A stretch of 64,000 bases of DNA from Leishmania mexicana MHOM/GT/2001/U1103 (taxonomy: Eukaryota > Euglenozoa > Kinetoplastea > Trypanosomatida > Trypanosomatidae). Positions 44,684 to 54,372 of the stretch are shown here, one piece after another (the stretch's first letter is position 1; the number at the start of each line of letters is the position of its first letter). The stretch spans positions 310,001 to 374,000 of the forward strand of contig NC_018334.1 of NCBI RefSeq assembly GCF_000234665.1. The letters run 5' to 3'. The translations under genes and the position numbers were made by a program. Below the pieces are notes generated by a model. The model did not search any database and had not been told where the DNA came from. It was given only the letters and a program-made list of their open reading frames with translations.

Positions 44684-45785
44684 CTCACGTGCGGCAGCAT
44701 ACAATCCGGTGGTCCCGGCGTTCTGCCTACGGGCTGTTTATGCCAGTCGGGTGCGCCGCTCACGCATCGCCACGGGCCATGCGGGCTACTGAGTGCGACT
44801 ACCCTCGAGGAAAGCGAGACCGCCGATTGGCCTCGTCACGCACGCAAAGGAACAACGAAGAGGGAGGAGCACAGGCGCAGTTCGATTCCCGCACAGCCCT
44901 CCCCCCTCTTCCGCCCTCGAAGCCAACGACGTCGTGCGGCTGAAAGCAGTCTCTTCAGTCAGCGTGGGCGGAGGAGAGCCCGTGCGAGGTGAGGCAGGCA
45001 CGGCACGGTCCGCGAAACGGGACCGCACCGGTACGACATCACGCAGCCAAAGCCACCGGCGCATCACACGCCGTGACCGCTTTGCAGCACAGTGTAATGC
45101 TGCAGAGAAAATAGGCGGAGGTTCAAAGGTCACGGAGCCCGGCCACAGGCGCGGAGCCAAGCATTACAGTCGGCAGACCTTTCCGTGGGCGTGCGGGACG
45201 TGCAAGAGCCACAGGCACAGGGACACCGCGCAGTGCGTGGGAGCAGGGGCAGCGGGGAGAGCGGCGGCATGCCAGGCTCATGCGCGTGCGCCGGCCCGGA
45301 CCATCCAGCCGGGGATGGAGGAAAGCAACAGGCGCGAGAGAGCAGCACACGCACGGCCAGAGGGGAAGAAGAGGGGACAACAACGCGAGGGGCGCGAAGC
45401 AGAGGAGGCGCACGCAAAGTCGCGCCCACCAAGCCAACACAAGCCCCTCGCTGGGCAGGCAGAAGATGAGGGCGAAAAGGGCCTGCCGCAGCTGTCTCTC
45501 ACCCTTCCGCTGTTGCGCTTGGCACACCTCGGACGCTGCGCCGCGTGCTCGTCGCTCAGGTGGAGGCCTGCGCCCGTGGCGCCGCCACCGCCGAGCGCCT
45601 TCTCTCTGCACCTCTCCACTAGCGCCGTGCGCGGCGCGGGCGTCGGGGCCTTGACAGCATCATCGGCCTGTCCCAGGTGGGCATTGCTAGCCGCTCCGTC
45701 GGCTCGGGGGCCCAGCACGGCGGCCGCGGTGCCGTCCACGACCGAGTGCACAGGCGACACCGTCACGCGGCCCTCGTCGGCAGCG
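44684..45785 (-). repeat. duplicated block right of second gap
   Basis: Copy of 43060-44583 without its 435-bp internal segment. Substitutions are present (for example CGCGAAACGGGACCG against CGCGAAAGGGGACCG), so it is not a perfect copy. Confidence 0.85.
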
Positions 45786-46652
45786 CGTGTCGTCACCCCC
45801 CCCTCCCCCTCTCCCCGCGTGCCTTTGTGCCCCTCCCCCGCACAAGCCCCCGGGGAGCAACCCCTCGGGCGTGCACGGGCGGCATCCACGGACACCGCGA
45901 AGCAGGGACACTCAATCACAGGAGACGCAGCGGCGGCACGTGCGCCGTGCTGGGGACAAGAGCTGCGCACCCGCACCGCCTGCCCCGCACAGGTGTCGAT
46001 GGCGGTCGCGGCCGGGACACGGCCACCGGCGCGTACTCGAGTTCCAGCACCCTTTCGCAGCCGCAAGTGGCACCACCAGCGCATCCGAGGCGAGCGCCCG
46101 CATGTGCGCCGCAACGAGCTTGCCGACATACACCCGTCGATAGTCGCTGGCCGCATTCCGCAGGAGCCCAAACATGGCATCCACGTGCCCCCGGCACACC
46201 GACATGCACGGCCTTCTGCATGTGGGGAGCCGTCACGGCGGCGTGCGCGCCCGTGTGCGTGTTTGGGGGTGGGGGAGGGGGCTGCAGTAGCCGATCAGAG
46301 AAGACTGCTAGTGGTAGCGACAGCTTGCCTCCACGAGCGCCAGCGTCGACAAGATAGACGCCGTGCGCGACACGCGCCGCCGCTCCCGCTCGCTGGCTCG
46401 TGCGCTGTCTCTGCCTGCCCCTGCAGCATCGTGCCGCGGCACAGCAGCAGCAGCAGCGATCCCCAGGCCCCGACCCCTGCGGTGGCCGACAAAGACACCG
46501 CCATCGCCGAGGCTCTCCTCCCTCCACAGCGTCGCGCAGCGCAGCAGAATGCGAGTGTGGCTGGTAGGGAACAGCCAGTCGCGCGCGGCTGCAGACACGC
46601 CAGCGCAATATCCACCACGAACGTGGGCAATATTATCCAATGAACCCCTCAC
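45546..46652 (-). pseudogene. relic of the N-myristoylated protein family, middle and 3' part
   Basis: From 46650 downward, on the minus strand in changing frames: LDNIAHVRGG and HTRILLRCATLWREESLGDG mirror [10 protein letters not shown] and [39 protein letters not shown] mirrors [39 protein letters not shown] mirrors [40 protein letters not shown] closes the series. The first 200 residues, the myristoylation site included, are missing. The sequence is far more GC-rich than the intact gene. Confidence 0.75.
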
Positions 46653-49642
46653 TGGGTGCTTACATTGAAAAAGGGTAGCATTGACAGTGTGGTGTCACAG
46701 AGTCAGAAGTGCTCTGGAAACTAGCTGTTTTTAGCTCTGCTCTGCGTAGTATGTACCCTGAAATAACGACGCTTTCTCGTGACCTTGGCGACTTCAGTGT
46801 ACAGCCAAGTCAATTGAGCCTCTTCGAAATGCTGCCGGGTGTACGGTGCTCCGCACCTCCGCTTCCTCACCTGCCTCCTTGGCAGCTGCCGGTTCGCTCT
46901 TGATGTTTGTGTCGCTCTGTTTCTCATCTCATCTCTCTCTATATCTTCACAGTTAGCATGGGGTGTGCCGGGGTACAAGTGCCAGGATGCGCCGCATCGT
47001 CTGCACGAAGTACGGCCATGACAAAGACAAAGCAGAGCTCTTCGGCGGTTCGGCAATTGCTTTAAGAGGCACGGATGGCCGTCACTCGTCTTTCGGCACA
47101 TCCCTGCAGGGTGACGCCCACAACCCAGCAGAAGAGAAAGACGGATGAAGGGAAACGAAACCGAAGGAGGCGGGACTCTTTCGGCAACTTTGCGTAGCAA
47201 ACAAGTAGAGGGAGGGTGTTGCTGGAGTGGTGAGCCGCGGCGTCGCCTGATGTTTCCACGATTCACAGTGACATGGTGCAGGTCTGTTTTCTTCTATTTT
47301 TTTTCTTGGAGGGGAGTGGGAGGGGCGGCAATTTGGGATCACGTAAGGGAGTGTCAGGGAGCGGTGTAGTCTCTGTGGTGGCCGCTGCTCCAGTGATGTT
47401 GTGAGGCCATTGCTTCGTAAGGACGTGTATAGAGCAACGGTGACAGCGTAAACAGTGCAAAGAAAAAGGCAAAACACAAACACACGCGCATATATATATA
47501 TATACATAGGCGGGTAGGTCACCATCGGTGACGGAGGCGGAAAGTTATGCAAGTGAGGGAGTAACAATAGGAAGGCTGTGAAGAGTGGTTGCTCGACTCT
47601 CACGAGGGAATCGAATTCGTCGCACGGTTGTGGGGAGCCCACGTTTTACGTATTTGTTGTCACCCTTATACCGAAGGACACGAAGCGCACCAAGGCAAAG
47701 GACGCTCTCTGGATATACCTCCAGCGTGAGAGAAAGGAGAAGGGGAAACCAAAACTCCAAGCGAGAACGTCACGAAGCGCGCACCAACACCGCCAACCAG
47801 GAAGCTGACTCGAGCAGCGGAACCCCCCCCCCTGCACAAGTAGGGAGCATCACTAACCCGGCATCACGATATTCCTAGCTAGGCGTGCGGTCCCTCTCTC
47901 GTCTTTCTCGGATAGCCCGTATTCTCATCTCGCTTACTATTTTTCTCATGGCAGCTCACCTGCGTCACATGTGTGCCTCCGTAAAGACGCTCCTTTTTTT
48001 TTTACTTCGTCGTTGCCTTTCGAGGGTGTACTTCCGAGTATGCGGGCGTGTATGGAAACGGTCTGTGGGGGGGGGGGCAAAGGCGGGTTGGTAAGAGAGG
48101 GAGGGAGGAAAGGGGTGGCAGCGCACACCGCCCATGAAGGCCGAATTCTCGTTGCAGACACGTGGAAAAAAGAAGAAAAAAAAACACACGCGCACGCGCA
48201 CACACACACAGCGGAAAAGACACACATCCCACTTTGCGCTTAGAGTGGCCGCACGGACAAAACGAAGAAGTACAAAAAAAACGAAAAGTTACCAAAGAAG
48301 CCCGTGAAGAGATGGACGGAGAAGCGCGGGAGGCGGGGGGAGGGACGCGACGGGGAGCCGCTGCGAGCGTAATGGATCGACACTGACCAAAGCAACGGCC
48401 TTGTACGGTGGAGGAGGGCCAAAGGCAGAGGATTAGGTAGCTCGGTAGAGTATCCGACTCGCGCACGTCCACACATCACTTCCCAATAGCTCGATGTGAA
48501 GGGCATTACAGAAAAATAGAAGAGCACTACCAAAGAGGGCATCGAGTAATAGAGCGCCCCACACGGCGTTGGTTCAGGCAGAAACGGCGATCACGCACAC
48601 TCCATCAGTACGCCGCTGGCAAGCCTGTGGGTGGGGCAGATAACGTCCAAAGTGTGTGCTGCGTGAAGGTATCAGAGGTGCAATACACTTTCTTTCAGGA
48701 CTTTCTCCTTCGGCATAGGCGAACCCGCCTATGATAAAAGCCCTGCACGAAGGTTTACAGCTACAAGAGTACGTCACGGGGGATGAGGAGAACGTGAACG
48801 TGCCGGCTGAGCGGCTGTGAGCGAGAGAACCTTTAGGGAGATGGAGCCAACGTCAGAGAGAGAGACTCACACGTGCGCCCCCCAGCCCTACCTTTACTTC
48901 AACCCTTTCATTTATTGCGTGTTAGTGCCGTCAGTCCCTGCTGTGTGCTTGGGTGTTGTCAAGGTGAGGGCGGATGGGGGGTAGGGGTGCCCGCACGAAC
49001 ACACGTTAAGAGCAGAGATACATGCACACCATCACCGGATGAGAGAGAAGAGCACCAGCCACAGAGATAAGCTTCAGCCATGCGAGCATTTTCGTTTTCA
49101 GCGTATTCTTTACATCCTGCATGGCATGGCATTCGCCCCGCCAACGTCAGCGCGCGTCTTCTCTGTCTCTCTTCTCGTTTTTATCGTATTCCGGGCGCAA
49201 TGCTGCATCGCTGTCGTGCCCTCCAGCGCGTAAATGGGGGCGGAGAGGCCTCATCAGGGCCACTCACGTCCCGCCCCACCGACCCACCCCACCACGCCGT
49301 CGGATGCTGCAGGGGGGACAGGGTGGGGGGTGGGCTGGTACAGGACCAACGAAAAGGAGACGGGAGACCGCAACACCATCACGGAAGAGCTCCAGCGTTC
49401 GAAGAAACGAAAGAAACAAAAAAGGCGAAGTACAGTGGAGAAATGTAAAAAAAAAGAACAAAAAATCACACAACACACCCACACCCACACACCCACACAC
49501 GGACAGACACGCAACTGTCCCGCGCACCGGAGACAACCACCACAGAGCGCCCACCCACTCACGCCATAGAAAACACAAACACACAAGCACACAAGCACAC
49601 ACACATACACATGCGGGCTCACGCGCGCACAGCATCTCGTCC
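46653..49642. other. intergenic stretch, no gene seen
   Basis: Includes a TA tract at about 47490-47504, a CA-rich stretch at 48183-48212 and a tRNA-like half sequence near 48436-48470. No supported ORF. The part near 49642 is the presumed 3' UTR of the microprotein gene. Confidence 0.45.
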
Positions 49643-49882
49643 CTAAATGGGCTCCGCGACGTTCTTGCCGTGGCCAGGGTCGCTCTCCACCGCCGTCATC
49701 ACCACGGACCCCGGCAGGTGCAGTTCATCGGGGCGCTTGTACGCAACGTACAGTGCCGCAATCACGCCAACCACCGTGATGCCGAGGCACACCCACACAA
49801 GCGGGAACTCCTCCTTGGACTTTGCCGCCGCCACCGACAGGCACGCCGCCAGGGCGACAATCAGCAGCTGCATCGCGGACAT
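49643..49882 (-). CDS. 79-residue single-pass membrane microprotein, copy 2
   Basis: Same signal peptide and membrane helix as the copy at 32337-32576. The tail reads AVESDPGHGKNVAEPI instead of VVESDPGNGKSTLENI. Residues 1-63 are identical, and so is their DNA. The start codon is fixed by the point where the two copies stop matching, immediately upstream of the shared ATG. No known family recognised. Confidence 0.85.
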   Translation of the reverse strand: MSAMQLLIVALAACLSVAAAKSKEEFPLVWVCLGITVVGVIAALYVAYKRPDELHLPGSVVMTAVESDPGHGKNVAEPI

Positions 49883-50480
49883 GGCTTCGTTGAAAAGGGG
49901 TATGAAAGATCGGACAGTGTGGGCTGGAGAGCAGCACGAGGAGTACGATGCTTGCGAGTTCGAAAACCTTGAAAAGTAAAACAACAAAACAAAATGCGGT
50001 GAAGGAAGACGGAGCTCAGCTAAATCTGCGAGAAGCGCAAACACCCCGCCACCACCCACCACCGAGAGAAAGGCATGATGGAGACGTCAAGAAGAGGAGG
50101 GCAAGCAGCAGAGTAGCGACGCTTTTTTTTGCGTTCGAGGAGAGGGCAGATAGCATAAAGGTGCCGCCTTGAGTCTTTCAACGACACGTCCACAGCCCCC
50201 CCCCCTCCCTGGCGATTGGCGGAGAGGCGTGACGAGCTCGGCGTTCATGTGAATGGAGAGGCTAACCGACGAGACAGTCGGTGTCGTGCGCATGTTGTTC
50301 ATTTGGCTTTGAGCTTCAAAAGGGGTATTTTGTTCAGTAGGCATTAGCAGCTAGTCTGCGCAGAGTGCACGTTTTTCTGGCATCACCCGACAACGAGCTC
50401 CGCGCGAGCATCTAATCGAGGCTGAGACAGACACGCAGCCCTTCCCAAGACACCACCTTTTACCACAGAGCTGCATCCTG
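49883..50480. other. short intergenic stretch, no gene seen
   Basis: 5' flank of the microprotein gene and 3' UTR of the gene at 50481. C-run at about 50197-50207. Confidence 0.5.
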
Positions 50481-53144
50481 TCACGCGTCCGGCGGTCTCC
50501 TGGCGAGTCGCAGCTTCAGTACGTGAGCAGAGCGAAATAAGCGTACAACACGGTCCGGCTTTCTGGCAGAGGTATCGTTTACGTGCGTCACGTAAGGGTA
50601 CTCCTGCAGCAAGTCGGCAGCCGATTTTCTCGATAGTGGTACCCTTTCCGTCTTTTCATCCGCTTCCTGTGTGCATGAAAGCTGGACACAAATCGCAGCT
50701 GCATGGCTGCTGACGTCGTGGGAGCAGCGGAGGCGAACCTTGAAGTTAGATGTGTTCGTGCGAGCCCGAAGTGCCTGAAAGGGCCATTTAGCCGTGTTGC
50801 GTTTGCGTTCAAACACAACGTCCACAAACGGATGCGGATCGTTGGCGGTTCGCCTCGATTTCGGGAGAGATGTCGTTGACCTCTCAGTAGTGAGGCATCG
50901 TCTGTCAGGTGGGCCGCGGCTGCACGGAAGCTCGCCGGGGTTAGCAGACGGAGATGTCACAGCGCCGCCGCGGGTGGTTCTCATTGGGGTGCCTTGCCCG
51001 GTTGAACTCGGTGGCTGATCCTGATGCCTCACCGACACAATGGCCTTGAGGAATTCAGCATCTGTGTGGGAAAGTGACAATGGTCCGCCTGAGGCTATTC
51101 CTGTTTGCGCTACGTTCTGTCGAGCACCCCTGCAACGCTTGTGGTCTGGCCTCTCGCTCATCGCCTCTTTGCCGTTTTCTGCGGCACCTTGCCATTCGTC
51201 GGCACTTTTCGCCGATGACGTGTAAGATGCGACGGTGGTTGGCAGTGGCGACGGTGGCGTCGTGGATTCGTCGAGAGCCTTCGAGAACGCGCTGAATAAC
51301 TCCTGGACCGTTGCGTATCGTTGGCCCTCGCGTCTGGCACACATGTCGGCATCCGTGGCCCCATGGGTGGCGGTCGTCCGCTCTGGCGGCTCCGGAGCCG
51401 CGGACCGTTCACAGTGACGCACCCGCGCAAGACGCAAGAAGCGGCGGTGGTGCGGGCTAACGGCCAGCCGCGTGTGTAGCCGGATGTCGAGGAAGTGGAA
51501 GACAGCTGCAACACACTTCGCGTTTTCTGCATCCTGCGCATCCGGCTGCTCGGGGCTACTGTTACCCGGGAAACTGGCGCTGTCCACTTCCTTTGGTTTT
51601 GGGTGCCCGCGCTGCAAATGTCTGTGGCCATCTCGCACCCGGTGAAGCATTACTTCAAAGTTTAATAGATATGCAACGAGGTACCGCAGCCGCACCATCT
51701 CACTCAAGAGCAGCCACAGCTTGTCTCGTGTGGACAGCAACACCGGTGCGGAGTTCGCCTTTGCGCTCGTGTCCCCATTCCGGAGAGAAACACGGAAAAG
51801 CGCGTCGGAGACGTTCGAGCGCGGCCGATCGCTGAGCGCCGCTGCAACGTCCGCGTGACTCGAGACGAAGCGGAAGAGATGCGTCGACCGAAGTGACGCA
51901 CATTCTACCCGCTGCTGGCGAGATTTCGCGTACGATGAGGGCGAGACGCGCACAAAGTACAAGAGCTCATCAAAGCTGAACAAGTCGTCTCGCAGCTCAC
52001 GGAGGGGCAAGGACGGCGGTGAAGGCATGCCTGGCACCTCGTCAAGCAGAATGAGGCGATCATCAGCGGCCTCATGGGAGGCACCCTCCACTTGCCTCTT
52101 CAGGGCAAGAGATTCTAGTCTTCGGAGAACACCGCGGTGGCAGTTCTGTGCAGCGCCCCACAGGCGCTGGCGAAGCTCCTTCTGAACCGCGGGCTGCCGC
52201 AGCACATCGACAAGGAAGTTTGCCGCCTGCGCGCGGTCCCACTGGAGACTCGTCACGTCATCCACACGTAGTAGGGGGCTGTCTTTGAAGACAAAGGGGG
52301 CAGTGGGGCATGGTAACTTGGCATCGGGGTAGACGTGTGGTCCGCCATACCAAGCGTGAAGGATGGCGTGCTCGGCGATTGCAGAGACGAGCGTGTGCGG
52401 TATAGTCGCCAGCAAAAACGGAAGCGAGCCCCCACTGAAGAAGGACGTAGACGTCGGCTCTGCTGTACTTGTGGGAGACGCCAAGGCACACCACGTCCCC
52501 CCCAACCCCAACCTGTCGCTGGCCAGCATATTGGCAGCACGCCACAAACGTTGGTAGTCCATGATGCGGCGCTCTATCGCCTTCGACATCTGCGATACAG
52601 TCGGCCAACGTACCACCGCCGCTGCCGGAGCACCAGCAGCAGAAGCAACACAAGTGGCAGACGAGGACGATTCCTGGGCAGGACCGGCATCAGCCGACTC
52701 CGCAGTGGCGGACGCAGGCGCTGCGGGCGGCGCGTCGGCCTCACTTGTGCAACTCGCCGACTGCCGTGCAGCAGGTTCGAGCGTGGAGTTGTCATCAAGG
52801 GAGTCATAGTCAGTGCTGCAAAGCCCACGAAGGTCAGAGATGTCGTCGGGTTTTGCGTGAGAGAGGCCGCGTGCACGTGCAACAACTTTTGCGTACGAAA
52901 ACGGCTGCACATGAAGCGCCACCAGGAGCTGCTTGCGCGCCTCTCTGTATTGCTCCTGTATCGCAGCTAGCTCGCTTTCCGCGATGTCCCCGCAATCAGC
53001 GGGCTGCGCCTTGCACCCTGATGAACCCTTGTGTGGGTGCGCAGAAGCGGTATCACCATGGGCAACACCCATGCGTGTCAGATACTCCGACACCCACGGA
53101 CGACGCACCGAAGCACTACAGCAGTGTATCTTACTCGGTAGCAT
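50481..53144 (-). CDS. large conserved-looking protein of unknown function
   Basis: An 887-residue protein if started at the first ATG, MLPSKIHCCSASVRRPWVSE; the frame upstream to 53300 opens with GTG. Likely folded parts alternate with disordered, Ala/Ser-rich parts. Helical segments include IERRIMDYQRLWRAANMLAS, VDVLRQPAVQKELRQRLWGA, FSFDELLYFVRVSPSSYAKS and LLLSEMVRLRYLVAYLLNFE. The C-terminal 100 residues look like a small beta-rich domain (VDVVFERKRNTAKWPFQALR, then FKVRLRCSHDVSSHAAAICV). The N-terminus (basic, with Ser and Cys, no acids in the first 19 residues) could be a mitochondrial presequence. I do not recognise a family. It precedes a cluster of three related genes on the same strand but shows no clear similarity to them. 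Confidence 0.8.
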   Translation of the reverse strand: MLPSKIHCCSASVRRPWVSEYLTRMGVAHGDTASAHPHKGSSGCKAQPADCGDIAESELAAIQEQYREARKQLLVALHVQPFSYAKVVARARGLSHAKPDDISDLRGLCSTDYDSLDDNSTLEPAARQSASCTSEADAPPAAPASATAESADAGPAQESSSSATCVASAAGAPAAAVVRWPTVSQMSKAIERRIMDYQRLWRAANMLASDRLGLGGTWCALASPTSTAEPTSTSFFSGGSLPFLLATIPHTLVSAIAEHAILHAWYGGPHVYPDAKLPCPTAPFVFKDSPLLRVDDVTSLQWDRAQAANFLVDVLRQPAVQKELRQRLWGAAQNCHRGVLRRLESLALKRQVEGASHEAADDRLILLDEVPGMPSPPSLPLRELRDDLFSFDELLYFVRVSPSSYAKSRQQRVECASLRSTHLFRFVSSHADVAAALSDRPRSNVSDALFRVSLRNGDTSAKANSAPVLLSTRDKLWLLLSEMVRLRYLVAYLLNFEVMLHRVRDGHRHLQRGHPKPKEVDSASFPGNSSPEQPDAQDAENAKCVAAVFHFLDIRLHTRLAVSPHHRRFLRLARVRHCERSAAPEPPERTTATHGATDADMCARREGQRYATVQELFSAFSKALDESTTPPSPLPTTVASYTSSAKSADEWQGAAENGKEAMSERPDHKRCRGARQNVAQTGIASGGPLSLSHTDAEFLKAIVSVRHQDQPPSSTGQGTPMRTTRGGAVTSPSANPGELPCSRGPPDRRCLTTERSTTSLPKSRRTANDPHPFVDVVFERKRNTAKWPFQALRARTNTSNFKVRLRCSHDVSSHAAAICVQLSCTQEADEKTERVPLSRKSAADLLQEYPYVTHVNDTSARKPDRVVRLFRSAHVLKLRLARRPPDA

Positions 53145-54372
53145 CGTAGCGTTGAACCAAATGCTCAAAAACGAATACGGTGTCCAAGGCGCATGAAGAC
53201 CTCCTCGACAAGGTCCGCTGCTGTCTGGTCGGGCGTCGGTAAACACCCGTCCCGGCTCCGCTCCATGCCGTTGCACGCAAACGAGGCAGGCAGTCGTCAC
53301 ACCTCAGCGTTGTCCTCCGGCTCTGCCCCGGCACTGCGGTCCTTCTGGCAAAGTGGGAATGGGAATGAGAAGACGAGGAAGGAGACGGCAGAGTGGAGCA
53401 ACACCTCGCCATGCGGAGACGGTGAGGGAGGGGGGAGGGCACATCCGGTGCGCCGCACGGTTTCTGAGGCAGTTCAGCACGTGCCTACAGACATGTCCAT
53501 GCGCCACGCATACGACACTCTTCAGAACACCAAAAGACACTATGAAGAAAAGGCGTACCGTCGATCCCACCTTTTGACGAAGGGGATGGGGGAGGGGCGG
53601 GGGCAAAGACGGGACTGGCCGCAGCACAGACCTGCCCTCTGTTAGCCCATGGGCCGCCACACGCCGCTCTGCAACAAGGCTCCCTTGACACACCCCCAGG
53701 CGAAGGGCTGCTTCCTTGCTTGTGTTCTTGTCTCTTCCGTTGTCTACTGTTCCCGTAAAGGATCCGTCAAGCAAAACCGCGCTAACGAGGCGCACGCCCG
53801 CCCCGCCAGTCACGCATCCAAGCACAGCAAGATTGCGTGGCAACGAAGGCTGCGTCGCGTCGCGCGTGTGTACCCACTCGTGATCCAACCGAAAAGAGAA
53901 TGAAGAAAGCAAGGCAGGTGCAATCATTGCCCGGCACAAGAGAACGCGATGCACAGCGAAAGAAGCAAGCACGCGGAGCGCTGCGTCACAGCTCGTTGGC
54001 GCCTGAGGACAAGACTCGAGAAGCACTTCTATGGTAGGGGACAACAGGTGGACGGTGCAAAGAAAAAAAAGAAAAACATGCCGGCCCTCGCACGTTGCGG
54101 CGTCTATGGAGACGTTAAAGTGCTCCGCAGATGGCCACAAGCGATGGCCACAACACTCGAAAGAGCGGAAGCATGGCGTCGCGAGAAACACGCCAGGCCC
54201 GAGAAGGAAAGCGCGTAGCCGAGTGCACATGCGCGGAATCCCACCAAAACATCTGGTGATGCACGCCTTTTTCATGTGAAAGACGACCGCAGTCGCACAG
54301 CACCAGACCTGTACAGCCTCTGCGCACTCGGTGAGGAGCGTGCGCAAAACGGTTACCGGTGTCCCTGTGTGC
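53145..54372. other. intergenic stretch, no gene accepted
   Basis: A 347-codon minus-strand frame (53304-54347) fills much of it, but it is Cys/Leu/Arg-rich without motifs and would leave almost no 3' UTR for the gene at 54373. Taken as UTR. Confidence 0.5.

Noticed and set aside
43499..44704. A 401-codon minus-strand open frame through the second gap
   Set aside because: Only its middle part matches the myristoylated family; the rest is spacer and N. Annotated as a relic instead.
44793..46643. A 616-codon plus-strand open frame
   Set aside because: It is antisense to the pseudogene at 45546-46652 and to duplicated spacer. Arg/Pro/Ala composition is that of very GC-rich DNA.
53304..54347. 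A 347-codon minus-strand open frame between two genes
   Set aside because: Cys/Leu/Arg-rich, no motif. It occupies the space needed for UTRs of the genes at 50481 and 54373.
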